Positions 32,652-45,300 of a stretch of 64,000 nucleotides of DNA are shown in pieces; the stretch's first letter is position 1, and each line of letters starts with the position of its first letter. The stretch spans positions 1 to 64,000 of the forward strand of contig JASAND010012409.1 of assembly GCA_030248195.1 (NCBI GenBank), written 5' to 3'. Under the pieces are notes generated by a model that worked only from the letters and a program-made list of their open reading frames with translations, had not been told where the DNA came from and did no database searches. The DNA is from Trissonchulus latispiculum (taxonomy: Eukaryota > Nematoda > Enoplea > Enoplida > Ironidae). A program made the position numbers and the translations under genes.

Positions 32652-34224
32652 TGAATATGAAGCTTCAATAACGTCATAGAACGATTTGATTGTAAGGGCA
32701 CAAATGGTTTCTCACATAGGTCATAATGTATCTTCGTACTCAATTAGTGTTAGGTATAGCTCAATTAAACTCCAGAATTTTATTTTTGCGCTGCTTGTTG
32801 GTCTGAAAATAGTTTTGCGTTTAGTGGTGAATATTTCCGTTTGCACTACTATACTATACCACTATATAGAGCCATATTACGAGTATTTTATCAAAAAATT
32901 GTGAGGCTTCTTATTATTTCTGTAGCTTTGGGAGCATGAAGAGTTGATTTGACTTCAACCTTGACCAATGACTAACTAGATTAACGTGGGGGTATTTGCA
33001 ATTCAAGCACCCACAACCTAGACAAGGTAGAAGTACTACCAAAACTAGAGACATGGCGTGGCTATGTGCAAATGAAATGACCAGGAAAAGTAAATTTTTA
33101 CAAAAATTATTGAATTATTTTGGGCGTCGAGGAGATTGGTTACCGTCTCGTGTGGCCCACTCAGAAATATTCAACATGCTGTTGCTAGCAATATATACCG
33201 GGTATTAAATTTTTCTTAGAGGCCAGTCTGCTGTCAGTACATAAGTCAACGGAAAAATCCAGGCAGATATTTTAAAACTGTTGCCGCCTTCACCACCTTT
33301 GACTCAATTGGGCTAGATGAGACACCAAAGATGGGATTTGTAGCCCAATTTCCTAAATTATCAGGAACATTGCTCAAAAACATTTGTCATTTATTCTAAA
33401 AATTAATGATTTTATTGCAAATTCGAGAAGAATGTCCTGCTTCAGTACAATTAACGTTAATTTTGTGAAAACTCGTTGATTTACGCTTTACAAGCACCTC
33501 AAAAACGTCTGTCCAAGCTACAACCACCCTCAAGAATGAGATGGGACAGGAGCCCTCTAAAACGCGACTCTATGTTAATGTAGACATGCTCCCTATAAAT
33601 GTCAGCTATTAATTAATATGTTACGAGACTATATATTCTCGACCAATGAGGGCCTCTGCATTAATACTTGTATATTGTGAAAACTGAACGGAGTCTAATG
33701 ACACTCTTTGCTTGATTTGACTGTGTGTAATTAATACAATTTAATCAGGACAACATAAATACAACAATGGATAGTGAAGTTGAAACACTGCATTTTAGTT
33801 TCCAGTAAGTGATTGCAAGACATGGTTGACAGCTTGAATACAATGGGTCTGAGATTGTAGCCCAGGACAACTTTTGTTTCAACTTGGACTCTGATTCACA
33901 GAAGTGTTGCTAAAACTAATGTGGTTATGAAGATTGAACTGAATTCCGGATACGAGCTTGTGCCAGATTTCTGATCAACGAAAGCAGTCATAAATGAAAA
34001 ATGGCATAAGGCATAAGAGCTCATCGAACGATAAAAATAATATACAGATGCCGTAGTTATTTTATTATCTCTCGGAATACTATTGCAGGGTCTATGCTGG
34101 TTGCAATAAATAACATATTAAATGACTTAAACAATCCAGATACTCGAGTGTGTGCATGTCCGACTAAAATATTACGCCTACCAAAAGGCCGACCGCAATC
34201 CATCTTTTTGTCGCGGCAAGTTTA
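32652..34224. other. Intergenic region between the channel genes (gene B 5' flank)
   Basis: Would contain the gene B promoter. No clear TATA or initiator arrangement and no gene recognised. Confidence 0.5.
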
Positions 34225-34630
34225 CTGTACGAAGAAAAATACAAGATACGAAACCAAATCATAAAATATCATGACATCAGCCACCAGAAGGATGCTGAAG
34301 AAAAACCCACTGCACGTGTATACCCTTTTACTCCCAACTGACGACTACGGTTCCAATTTTTATATGTTTATCAATCCTATTAACAATACATTACAAAAAT
34401 ACAAGACACGAAACCAAATCATAAAATATAATGACACCAGGTAGCAGAGGACGTCTTGATACTCAACAAATGAAAGCAATAAGAAAAGCAACCCTCCAAA
34501 AGAATTCCCCAAAAACCCACGATCAGAAATTAAATATAAAAATAGACTAGGTATATGAAATTGGAAAACGATACGGGAAGCAGAAGAAAAAACCACTGTA
34601 CGTGTTTACCCTTTACTTCCAACTGACGAC
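34225..34630. repeat. Direct repeat, ~150-bp spacing
   Basis: AAAATACAAGAYACGAAACC plus AAATCATAAAATAT occurs at about 34232 and 34395. CCACTGYACGTGTWTACCCT plus TCCAACTGACGAC occurs at about 34308 and 34590. This indicates a duplicated segment. Confidence 0.7.
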
Positions 34631-34838
34631 AATTTAAAGTATTAGTGAAGGAGACTGGACTTAGACATCGCTGCTGCAGCAAGTAAAATGGTTTAGATAG
34701 TGGTTAATTTTGAAGGTTTCATAAGTAGAGAGGAAGGGAGGGCGTTGTTTTAACGCACAGAGGTTCAATTATACTCTAAATAGCAAAATAGTTTTGGAAT
34801 CTATGGGATGTATATGTATATGCTACGTACTGTATGAG

Positions 34839-35658
34839 ATTTTGTACCGTATAATACGGTACGGCAATTTTCGTAGCGTATTAAACGGTACGTACCGTAT
34901 AATACGGTGCAACCTTTTCTGTACCGTATTAAACGGTACGTCCCGTATTATATTGAACGGTTTGTTTTTGTACTGTATTGGCAAAGAACTGAGTTTAATC
35001 TTCAAGACTACAAGGGCTAGAAACTTTGGTTTTGCAATTCTTGTTTCTATGCCATATAAAATTCTGGACTTATAATTCTATTAATTCTGCTAAATATTCT
35101 GAACATAAAAGTGAAAATGCTTGAACACTGTTGAAATTAATAAAATTAGATGTTCAGAATTTTATGTGGCATAGAAATAAATTGCAAGAGCAAGGTTTCT
35201 GTATTTTTTAGTCATGCAGATTGCGGCAATTGAATAATTTATAATTCTATGATTATTTTAGCATACGACAGAGATTTCCGCAAATTTTTGCAAAAGGTGC
35301 TTTAAAATCTATAGCTTTTTTGGGGGCTTTCTTTAAATGCAACCGCAAGCAACAGCGCTTAGGTTTTATTTATGCACAGAAAAAAGTTAATTTTTAGTGT
35401 AAAAACACGGTTTTGTCGGAAGCGACAATTTGAGACGCTATTTTTGTAGCAAAACTGCAAAATTTGTATTATTTGTTTTATTTAATATTATTAAACGGCA
35501 ATATTCAGTTCTTTGCCAATACGGTACAAAAACTAACCGTACAATATAATACGGGACGTACCGTTTAATACGGTACAGAAAAAGTTGCACCGTATTATAC
35601 GGTTCGTACCGTTTAATACGGTACGAAAATCGCCGTACAATATTATACGGTACAAAAT
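34839..35658. mobile_element. Hairpin element built of GTACCGTATAATACGGTAC palindromes
   Basis: The ends ATTTTGTACCGTATAATA mirror each other. Both arms are ladders of 19-20 bp palindromes (GTACCGTATTAAACGGTAC, ACCGTATAATACGGT) separated by short spacers. A second, inner inverted repeat (GAATTTTATGTGGCATAGAA near 35156 against 35040-35062) flanks the centre. Confidence 0.8.
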
Positions 35659-36423
35659 GTCATTCGGTACTTAACATATATATCAATAGAGTCACCAAAT
35701 TGCGACTTTTCTGAAATAAATCGTACACTGTTTGTCTGTCAAAGGATATTGAACCGGATAAGCGAGAACGCACAGTTTCGGTATAACTGAAAACTAAACT
35801 GGCCTTTTTCTGGAAAGCCAAAAGTGGAGAATCTGAAGTTACACTTTCACACCTCCAACAACACTTTCAGTGAAGCCCAACAGTGTTGAGAATACAGACT
35901 GAAAATTAATTTGACCAATTCACTGGAAAATAAAATCGGCCCAAAGCTAATTCGGCAAATTCACACCCTAAGGTGCAATTTCCAAGGCACAGGGGACCAC
36001 TGAGAATTCATTGAAAGTTTTCCTGTGATTTCTAGCCAAATAGAGAGATCAGTGTCTTTTGACAGGCGCTTTGGTTATCTCTGATTTGTTTATAGTTCCA
36101 AAACTGAGTTCACTGAACTGAAGTAGAGTACGTTTTAGAAGATTTTAGATTGTATATTTTTATACATGTATATTAGACACTTATCGAATATAGAACATAT
36201 ATATAGTTGTAGTAACATTGTGCACGTTTTGTTGGAATAGCTGTGAACTGACATGAGAAAAATGATGTGTACATTCTGCCCTTTGCTAGACATAGATATT
36301 GCAGTAAAAAGTAATGTTGTTATGAACACCGCGGTTTGTTTGACGTGTAGGTTTTGGAGCACACGATAAGGAAACGTTACAATATCTCATCATAATTACA
36401 AAACTGACAGCAATGTTCATGTG
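35659..36423. other. Gene A 3' flank
   Basis: No gene or repeat recognised. No AATAAA was spotted on the minus strand close to the gene A stop. Confidence 0.4.
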
Positions 36424-36573
36424 TTAATTAAGTGATACTCCGGAACAGGTTTTCGCATTTGGCACACTTAAACATCCGCCGCAGATGGCTATCAAAATTT
36501 CTGCAAAACTGATTGCGGAAGCTCCAGAAAATATGGCCACAATTCCACCGATGTTGAAAATCAGTTGCCGCAT
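36424..36573 (-). CDS. Gene A last exon: TM2 and pore
   Basis: Acceptor AAACTTTAG, phase 0. 49 codons and TAA. It encodes LIFNIGGIVAIFSGASAISF, then AEILIAICGGC and a very short tail. NIGG, the GAS filter triplet and S-x-x-E are the diagnostic TM2 elements of DEG/ENaC channels. The cytosolic C-terminus is only about 15 residues, short for the family. Confidence 0.85.
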   Translation of the reverse strand: MRQLIFNIGGIVAIFSGASAISFAEILIAICGGCLSVPNAKTCSGVSLN

Positions 36574-39359
36574 CTAAAGTTTTTAACGATTTATACTTAC
36601 ATAAAGGACTGCATTTCATAATCTAAAAGAAATAAAAATTAATTGTATGAGTTGTGACATCTGATAAAGCAGTAAGCCAAAAAGACTGTTAATTACTTCG
36701 TATTGCCTTCTTTCAGCAAATTCCAGATGGTAAGACGATGAGAGATAGATCGTCACGTACGCCAAACTAAAACGTTGCACAAGGGTTAGTGTTACATTGT
36801 TAAGTAATTGGGAAACAGTGTGGAACCAGCTCTTTATCAGACAACTGGTAAACCATGGTTCTGGTGTTCCTAGCTTGTTAACACCACTGTTGTTGCCAAC
36901 GCCAACTCCATTTTGAAGTTACTAACATTTCTGCAGGCTAGTGGCTTCACGGTTGCCATTTGGCACTATGATAAAACTATGTCCGCCTACTGCTTTCACG
37001 GACAGAGGGAGTTTCTTCGCGAAAACCGAAGATTGCCACAAACAGGGATTTTTACAATCACAGGAAATTAAACTAGACAAATCTTATTCTGACGTCACAA
37101 TTTCACATGCACGCTTAGGACCTTTGTATTGGCTAAGTGGCAGCGTAATAACTTTAACAAAAAATTTTCGCTAGACAAAATTTGGCAACTCTTCAACTTA
37201 AAAGGCAATAGTTGTGGATAAGCTACAGCTGCCTTCTATTTTTCCTGCTGCGTCACGACGCAGCAGGTCTACTATAATCGGTTTTAAGATTATGTGTTGC
37301 ACACACTTACACAGTTAATGATACAGCAGAGTATTAAACTGTGTATTAATAATGACTCTACTGAGTAAGCAAGCATTCAAATTTCGAACTTAGAATAAAC
37401 GTTCGCAAAACCAGTTTTTCGTCAATTTCTAGTAATCTTAGTCTTTGCTTTTGCTGTCAATGTTGCTAACTAAAACAGAAATTTTCAATAAAGAAATTAA
37501 AATGTGACTCCGTTACATGACTGAACAAAACTTGGCAGATTCAGTCGCGTAAAATTTGAGACTTGTAACTGTTCATGTCCTTTAAATAGCCGGCTCTAAC
37601 AACGGTAATGAAAATGATCACTCCATGAAAAATTTATAAATCTAACCAAAACTCTGAATACATGGACTGTAAATAAAATTCAATTCAATACAGGTTCAAT
37701 TCAATTCAAAAATTTAGATTCAGTTAGATTTAAATTTAGATTTAATAAAAGTTTCTGGAACAGTTCTTGTGTAGAAGAAAGGTATACTCAATCGCATTAG
37801 AGTTCGGCGATTCATGAGTTTTTCTTTATGTTCTTATTCTTATTAATTCTTAGCTACATTTGGGGATTTCAGTTGTTGCATTGTAACAAACAGTGTTGGC
37901 CCAAAATGTACATTTACGACTAAAATTTCAAAAGATTTCAAATGGAAATTAATAATTGTTTCATTGTTTGCTAAAAACAGCTTTCTAATAAAAACCTGCT
38001 ATTTTAGTGCAATGCAAGTGGGAAGGAGGTGTGGTGTTTCCCTTAGACAGGTGGAAGGGGGAAGTGGCAAAAGCTTCCAAAATGTGGAGAGCACGAAAAT
38101 AGGTTACGGTGTTAATTCCTTTTGGGATAACATTGCTAGCAGCTTGGCGCAAATTAAGTTCAAATTTGAAGAAACTTTCCAAAATTACTTTTTAGCGTTC
38201 TAGCACCCTCAGCCATCGGTGCAATTCCGCAACTTTAAAATTCAGTGAAGTTTAGAAATATGCAAAGCCAGATTACTGTACTTTAAACTACTGAAGCAAA
38301 CATCTAAATCTTTAAATAATTTTAGGGGAGTCGAGTCTTGGCCTCAACCCAACATTGAAACACCGACTTCGACAAAAATGGATTATAATCAGCAAGGATG
38401 GCTATGATGTTGTGGTGCTGAAAGACGATCACAGCAAGCAGATGCTCACTCAGTCTAAATTCATCCAGTTGCTGAAAGAATATCATGACAACAGCGGTCA
38501 TCCCGGAAGAGACTGTGTCAAATACCGATTTCAGCAAAATTTTGCTTACGTACCTGTGAACCTGATTTGCAAATACCTGCTCAGGTGTTCTACCTGCACC
38601 AAACGCCAACCCTTGCCGAAACCTGCTGTTGGCCGTCCCATTATTGCCAAAGGTGTTATGGAGAGAGTACAAGCCGACTGTATTGATATGATGGCCCATC
38701 CTTCCGGAAGCTTCAAATGGATTCTCCAGGTCAAGGATCACTACTCTAAATTCGTTTGGGCATTCCCTATGGAACGAAAAGACTGCCAAACCGTTGCTAC
38801 CAATCTCCGCAGTATCTTTTATATGTTCGGGCCACCAAAAATTCTACAAACTGATAACGGCGGGGAATTCACGGGTAAGGTGTTGGAGGCCATGCTCAAA
38901 GAAGAGTTTCCCAACTCCCTTCACGTGCACTCCCGTAATCGTCATCCCCAGACGAATGGCCTAATTGAGCGGGCTAACCAAACTTTGGAGAATAGATTGG
39001 GTGCTTGGCTGCAGGATGACCAAAACGGGCAATGGGCCATAGTCCTGCCAAAAATCGTGCAATCCATCAATAACAGCTACTCTCGGGTGATTCGCTCTAC
39101 GCCCTTTCGCCTAATGTTCATGCGAGATCCTGTTGACTCATCTACTGTTCGTGATGATGTTGGTGATGATGATGGTGAGAATGATGGTAATGATGGTGAT
39201 GATGATGATGATGATGACGGTGATGATGCGGTTGCTCATGGGGATAAGGACGATACCGCTGTGGCTACTGGTGGTGATGGTGGTGGCGATGGTGATGACA
39301 ACAACCATGGTGCTGCCGTGGCTTCTGCTGATGATGACGACGATACTGCTTCTGCTGCT

Positions 39360-39390
<31 letters not shown>

Positions 39391-42300
39391 ATATCGAAAA
39401 TATGAAGGAAACTCCCTACCTCCTGTTTCAGTATGAGCCCAAATCTGCTGGCATTGCAGTTGCCCTCAACCGTCCGCGCAAAGCTGTCCATGGTAAGATC
39501 GTGCCCAGTGACAGTTCCTGTTTCGAAATCATCAAAGTCCTAACCCCAACTGATAACCCAAACGATCCCTTTGGAGAACCAATTTCTGAAGGAAGCTTCG
39601 TTACCTGGAAGAATAAATTGGCAACCAATTCACAAGGATCCAGTGAAGATGAAATCTTGTCTCGGCTGCCATATTTCCTGAAATATTTAGAAGATCGCCA
39701 GAAGCAGCAGCACAAATACGAATCTATTAAGCGGCCAAACGATAATATTCAACAAGGTGACATTGTTGGTCTCAAAATCCCAAGAGTTGATCGGTCCAAT
39801 CTGTGCCCTCGAAATCTTCCAGCCAAGGTGGTGTCAGTTAACGGAGGAAGTCTAACCCTACAAGGCAGGAGTGGTGTCATCAAGCAACGGCTTAGCAAAG
39901 ACAGCGTGGTGTCTTGGCCAGGGTTGCAGCCACCTGAGCTCGAAAATCCGCCATCAACTTCTATTTCATTGGTTACAGCTTACCGAAGTGAAACATCATA
40001 TTCGAAGAGTTCAGCAGCAGCTAGCATCTGCAATTGTAAATCCGGCTGCTCTTCCAAGTCTTGCGGTTGCCGCAGAATGAATATTCCCTGCGGTACCAAA
40101 TGTCATAAAGACACTATTTGCAAGAATAAGTGATTGCTTACTGTAGTTTTGCAAGTTTTTTCATAAAATTTTGTGTGCTACTTACCAATATGTGTGTGTT
40201 TTACTGCGTACAGTACTGTTTAGCAATAGTCATTCAGTTGAAATCAATAGTTTGAAACATTTTATTAAGTTGTGTAATTTGCTGTTTCTTTAAGAAATAA
40301 AATGTTGAAACAACCCTGTAAATTTTGCTTCATCAGCATGTGAGGTTTTATAAGTGAGACGTAGCTTTTGTCATTAAGGCATCAGAAAAAGGTGATTACA
40401 CACTGGACTAGTTCGGTATGTAATTACATACTGGACTAGTTCAGTTCCGAACTGAACTGAATTACATACTGAACTACGACATATATACATTGTGGAACAG
40501 TTCTCAGACTGAATTTTAGAAGTGAAGTAATAGAGTTGAGTTGTGGTGGAGGAGTTTAAATGAAATTCTGCAACGAAATTCCTCTGATTAAGACCTGAAT
40601 TATCGTACGATTGACGCTTAAAGTCCCACATTGAATAAAAATTCCAGAGGCATTATTAACATATAAATTGCCTTAAAAGTCTTCAAACACAGCGGAGAGT
40701 AAGTTAAGTAAAGTTAAGTAAACTTAAGTTCTGATGGGTATTAGTTTTGCTGTAAACAGGCAGCATTCGATATCGAGGAACGGCTGTAAGCATAGATACA
40801 CATACCAAAATAGCGATTTTGTGGTCGCAGCAGGACACTATTTACGGTAAATATGGTAACAGCTGGCTCATTTTGCACAAAGCTCTTGCTTGTTTATATA
40901 TAGATACACATTAACTTAATCATCATGTCAATGTCGGCCGTGATGCCAGAGTCTACTAGCTCGCAAAATGTTTAATTAATCATGTTGGTAGTTGCAAAAC
41001 ATGCAGATAAGACCAGCTGAGACCGTCTTACTGCTAGACCAACGCAAATTGAAGCTGTCAAAATGCACCAGAGCTTGCCTTCTTGTTATCTCTTTCCTTA
41101 TCTCGGCTGGAAACAACAGTCACAATACAAATACAAGCTAAATTCATTGCACACAATTGCATGCAACGCTTACCTATTGCCTTTGTGTTGATGCTGCAGA
41201 AAATATACAACACACATTACACATATATTATCTGTAAAACATCCGCTGCTGGTTTAAATATTATAAATATGACTCTCAATTCACCGATTATGATTAAAGT
41301 AGACTGCGAGTGTCAACGTTATACGTGATTACATAATAATTAAGGTTACATCTCGCATATTTGTCTAACCAAGACACTGACTTTATAAATCTTGCATTTA
41401 TTTTTCATTCAGTATGAAACTTCCATCATAGTTTTTGATAATTAATTACCATTATTATTATTATAATTAAGATTATAGCGCAAATTTAATTTTTTCCACT
41501 TGGTTTGACTTCAAATGGCCGATAGAGTGATTTCACAAGACCTTAAGATTTAATTTTTGAGATGTCATAGCCTAATGTCAAAGCCTTAGCACACCCAATT
41601 TTTGAATCAGTCCCAAAACCTTTTGAGTCTTGATACTTGGGTTGAGTACTACTTGATCCATCTCTTACTTTTATTTGGTTCGCTCAGGTTTATTTCCGAA
41701 ATCCAATTTTAAAGTGTTGTGCGGAAGTTTAGCCATAGAACGATATTCTACAGGAAGTTTGCAATTTTATGTTGCGTCTTCATGATCCACTCATCAAAAG
41801 CAATCCAAATTCCTTCTATTGTAAGAAATTTTAAAATTAAAATTTAAACATTGACCTTAACTTACTAAATGTTGTGAATACTTGTAATGGCCAATCTGCT
41901 TCCCGTCCGCTCATCGAAATTTCGCGGACGGATGCAGTGTACCAGGAGTCTTATATGTGTATAAATTAGAAAAACATCAGTCGTATTTTTAATAAACTTT
42001 TGTGGGAATCTGGTAACACGTCTATTTCTTAGTAGTTGGGCGTAAATCTATAAGGTGACGCTACAAAATAGTTTTTACTTGTATTACAATCCGCTATTTT
42101 CGGTTAGCGAGCGGGAAGCAGACTGGCCATTACACGCTTCTCAAAATTGAGTAAAATTTAGGTCAATTTTTAAGTTTTACTTTTAAGATTTCTTACAATA
42201 GAAGGAATTTGGTTTGTTTTTGATGAGTGATCATGAAGATGAATAAATTTGCAAACTTCCTGCAGGATAATGCACCGTGACTCAAAACGTTTTGTGCAGC

Positions 42301-45300
42301 GATATCTTCCTCCACACCACTTTAACCTTGGACTCCGGAAATAAGCCGGTGCGCATCGAAGAAAAGTAAGGGGTGGATCAAGAAGTACTTCACCTAAGCA
42401 TCATGGAATCAAAAGGTTTCGGGTCTGACTCAAGGAGTGGGTGTGCTAAAAATGCATACGTTATCTCTCGTGCTATGGAAATGGTTTAGTTACACTACCC
42501 CTTACCGAGAAAAAATTTGTAGTTCGAGTGACATCATACACCCCGTACCTAAAGAAGAGAGCAACGTTGTACTAAATATCCAGTGTGGTAATGTTGGTGT
42601 CAATTACATATGCCATGTTTGACCAGTGATCCAGTCATCTGAAACTAGCGCCTCTGCGCACGGAGCAACAGGACTCCCGGATGTCCGCAAACCGATTTTG
42701 CCCATGTCCCGATGGATCTGAAATCCCTTCTCTGGCGAGGTTCCTGATAGATATCACCAACTCACTCCAGGAGAACTCGACCGGTTCGGAACACTAGAAA
42801 TTTTTTTAGCAACTATCGTGTATTTTTAGGACCCTGTGCACGAGCGTTCCACCATCACCAGCCCTGAACATGTTAATCTAAGTCTGCTTAAAACTATAAA
42901 GTCGGGCCAGTGTAGATGTGTTTAACGTTTGCATTTTGTTTTTGTTCTTTACTGAGTGTTCAAACGGTTGGTAGCAGAAATATTCATTGTTGTTTTAGTT
43001 TTTCAATGTCAGGGTAGTATTTGCTCGCACGATAGGGACGTAGAAATGGATATGAAGGGTAGGAATAGTTGGCAACAAACGTATTTATATGTTTTACGGT
43101 TAAACGTGGCCTACTAGGTATGTATAATGTGGCAGTCGTAAAGGGGTGGCCAATATGATTATTCAGCAATTGTAATTCAAACCTGCATGGCCACATGCAA
43201 TGACATTGTTTAAACCAATCAGCTGAAGAGTTTTCAAATGATCCTACGTGCTCCCAGAGACACTGCCCTAAACATTCATTATCTTTGCAAAAATTAACAA
43301 TTGCAACAATGCAAATGAATCTTGTCGTTTTAGACGCTATTTTTCCTTTGCTTCTTACCAAGAGTGTGAAACTTTAAAGTATATAAAGAATTCTACGGAA
43401 TAGTAGCTTTGTGAGTTTATATCTGCTATATATTTATAGTTTATGTATGTTTTTATAGTTTATGTATGCTAGTTTATATATGCTGATCGAATTAGCAGAC
43501 TATTTAGCTTTTCCGGAATGCAGACCTGTACAGCTAAGCAATTAGATTTTTACCTGAGTATTACAATCAGTTATTTGTATTCAGTAAGATAATTTGTGTT
43601 AAATATAAACCAACTTACATTTGTCAATTGCAGCAATACAGTTTTGCGCTGTCGAGTTTGATGGTACAGGAATACGTTCGTCATAGCAATCACATCTGTC
43701 AATTAGAAAGTTCTGATAACATGTCAGATAACATACCTATAAAACGATAGTGTAGGATGGGGCTAAACACATATGCGAAAGTAACGAATTTAGTAGAGCA
43801 GATCAAGCCAAAACAGCGGCAGGTCCACCGATCAAGGAGGATACGATGATGTCACAGTTAGATAAATGAAAATAAAAACGTGGACACCCGAAGTCAGACC
43901 AACCTTGTTTCACAACCGGTTTCGATGCTTCACCGTGGGCATCTTCCTCAGGTGATTCTTCACAGGCTGCTACTGTTCCTGGAGGGTCAGAATGCCGCGT
44001 GAGTTAACGTTCTCTAAAGTTGGGGCGTGGGGAGGCAGGTGGGTAGCAACATTGTGGACAGCAGGATCGAAACTGCCGAGAGGGTTGGCACCACTGTTAT
44101 TGAGGCTGTTGTCATCGACAGACTCCACATGCATGCTATTGACCTGGACAGGGTAGGTGAGGGTTTGTTCTGACGGAGAATGTGCTCCCAGTTGATTCTA
44201 AATTGATGGCAGGCATACATTAACATAGGGTCGGACTCGGGGAGGGGGCTTGTCCCAAGAAAATTCTGAGACGGCTTGTACTTTGAACCAGAATTTCCGA
44301 GGGGGGCGTGTACCATAAGCATAAATTAACGCTAGTGGTAATATAAACTTTAAAGTAAAAACAATTTTTACACAATTTGAAAAAATTAATTTTTAGAAAA
44401 ATTTTCAGAACTTGGATCGGTTTTTGCAAAAATTGAGAAATGTTAGCAAAAATTCCAGCGAAGTTGTAAATTTTACAGAAAATTCAGGATTATACCCGAT
44501 TTTCACGAAAAATTAAACACTCTAGCAGATAAGTTCCGGCGAACCCGGAAATTTTTTAAATTTTTAGTGTAAAAACTAATTTATTCCGGCGATTTTTTAC
44601 TACTTGGTGGCCATTTTTTCGTTACCCCTTGTCCCCGACGGCGATAGGGCTTGTACATTGTCCGGGATGGGGAGGGGGCTTGGACCGCCCAGACCTATGG
44701 ATGAAATCTAACACGTGATCTTTGGCATGATTCACCCGGGGCCTTCAACTCATCTGGGTGTGAATGCCAGATGTCTGGGAATTTACGCAACTGTCAAAGC
44801 AGCACCAAATCTCGAAGTATTTGGGCCTCAGGTGGAATTCTTATCCACCCCTTCGGAATAGCCTCTCTGCTTACTCAGCTACCGAGACTACAGACGCACC
44901 AAGCTAGCACCAATTATTGAATTGTAGCGTTAATATTATTGAAACACTGTATTTGTCATTTATGTTATTCTGTCCCAGAAAAAGGGTTTAAAGTGTTGGT
45001 GATTCACTTCTGGTGTAAAGGTTAACGTGTTTTTTCGGTGATCATTTGTGTTTGTCCAACAGTCAGTCTGGCCCGTGTGTAATCTTCGCTCTAATTTCTA
45101 AAATACAACAAATTCATGCTACAGTACTTGACATACAGGTCTAAATAATCTTTCAGAAAACTATGAAGGCTCAAAGTTTCCTCAAAAGTTATAATACCTT
45201 TCAAACGCACTGAATGAGATTGCATAAACTATAATTAGTCCATTTCTGATACATTCGATCACATTGCCTGTACCTCCTGACGACGTTCAAAAATCGATAT

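Noticed and set aside
36428..36619. Zinc-finger-like reading CAKCENLF / HRWNCGHIF
   Set aside because: Wrong frame of the TM2 exon; the correct frame has the NIGG...GAS motif, a proper acceptor and a stop.
39133..39491. Frames rich in Met/Leu (plus) or Ile/Ser (minus) over the integrase
   Set aside because: Shadow frames of the GAT/GCT codon repeat encoding the Asp/Ala tract.
42630..42800. Minus-strand frame CSEPVEFSWSELV... as a channel exon
   Set aside because: No similarity to the family and incompatible with the phase chain; left as unassigned.
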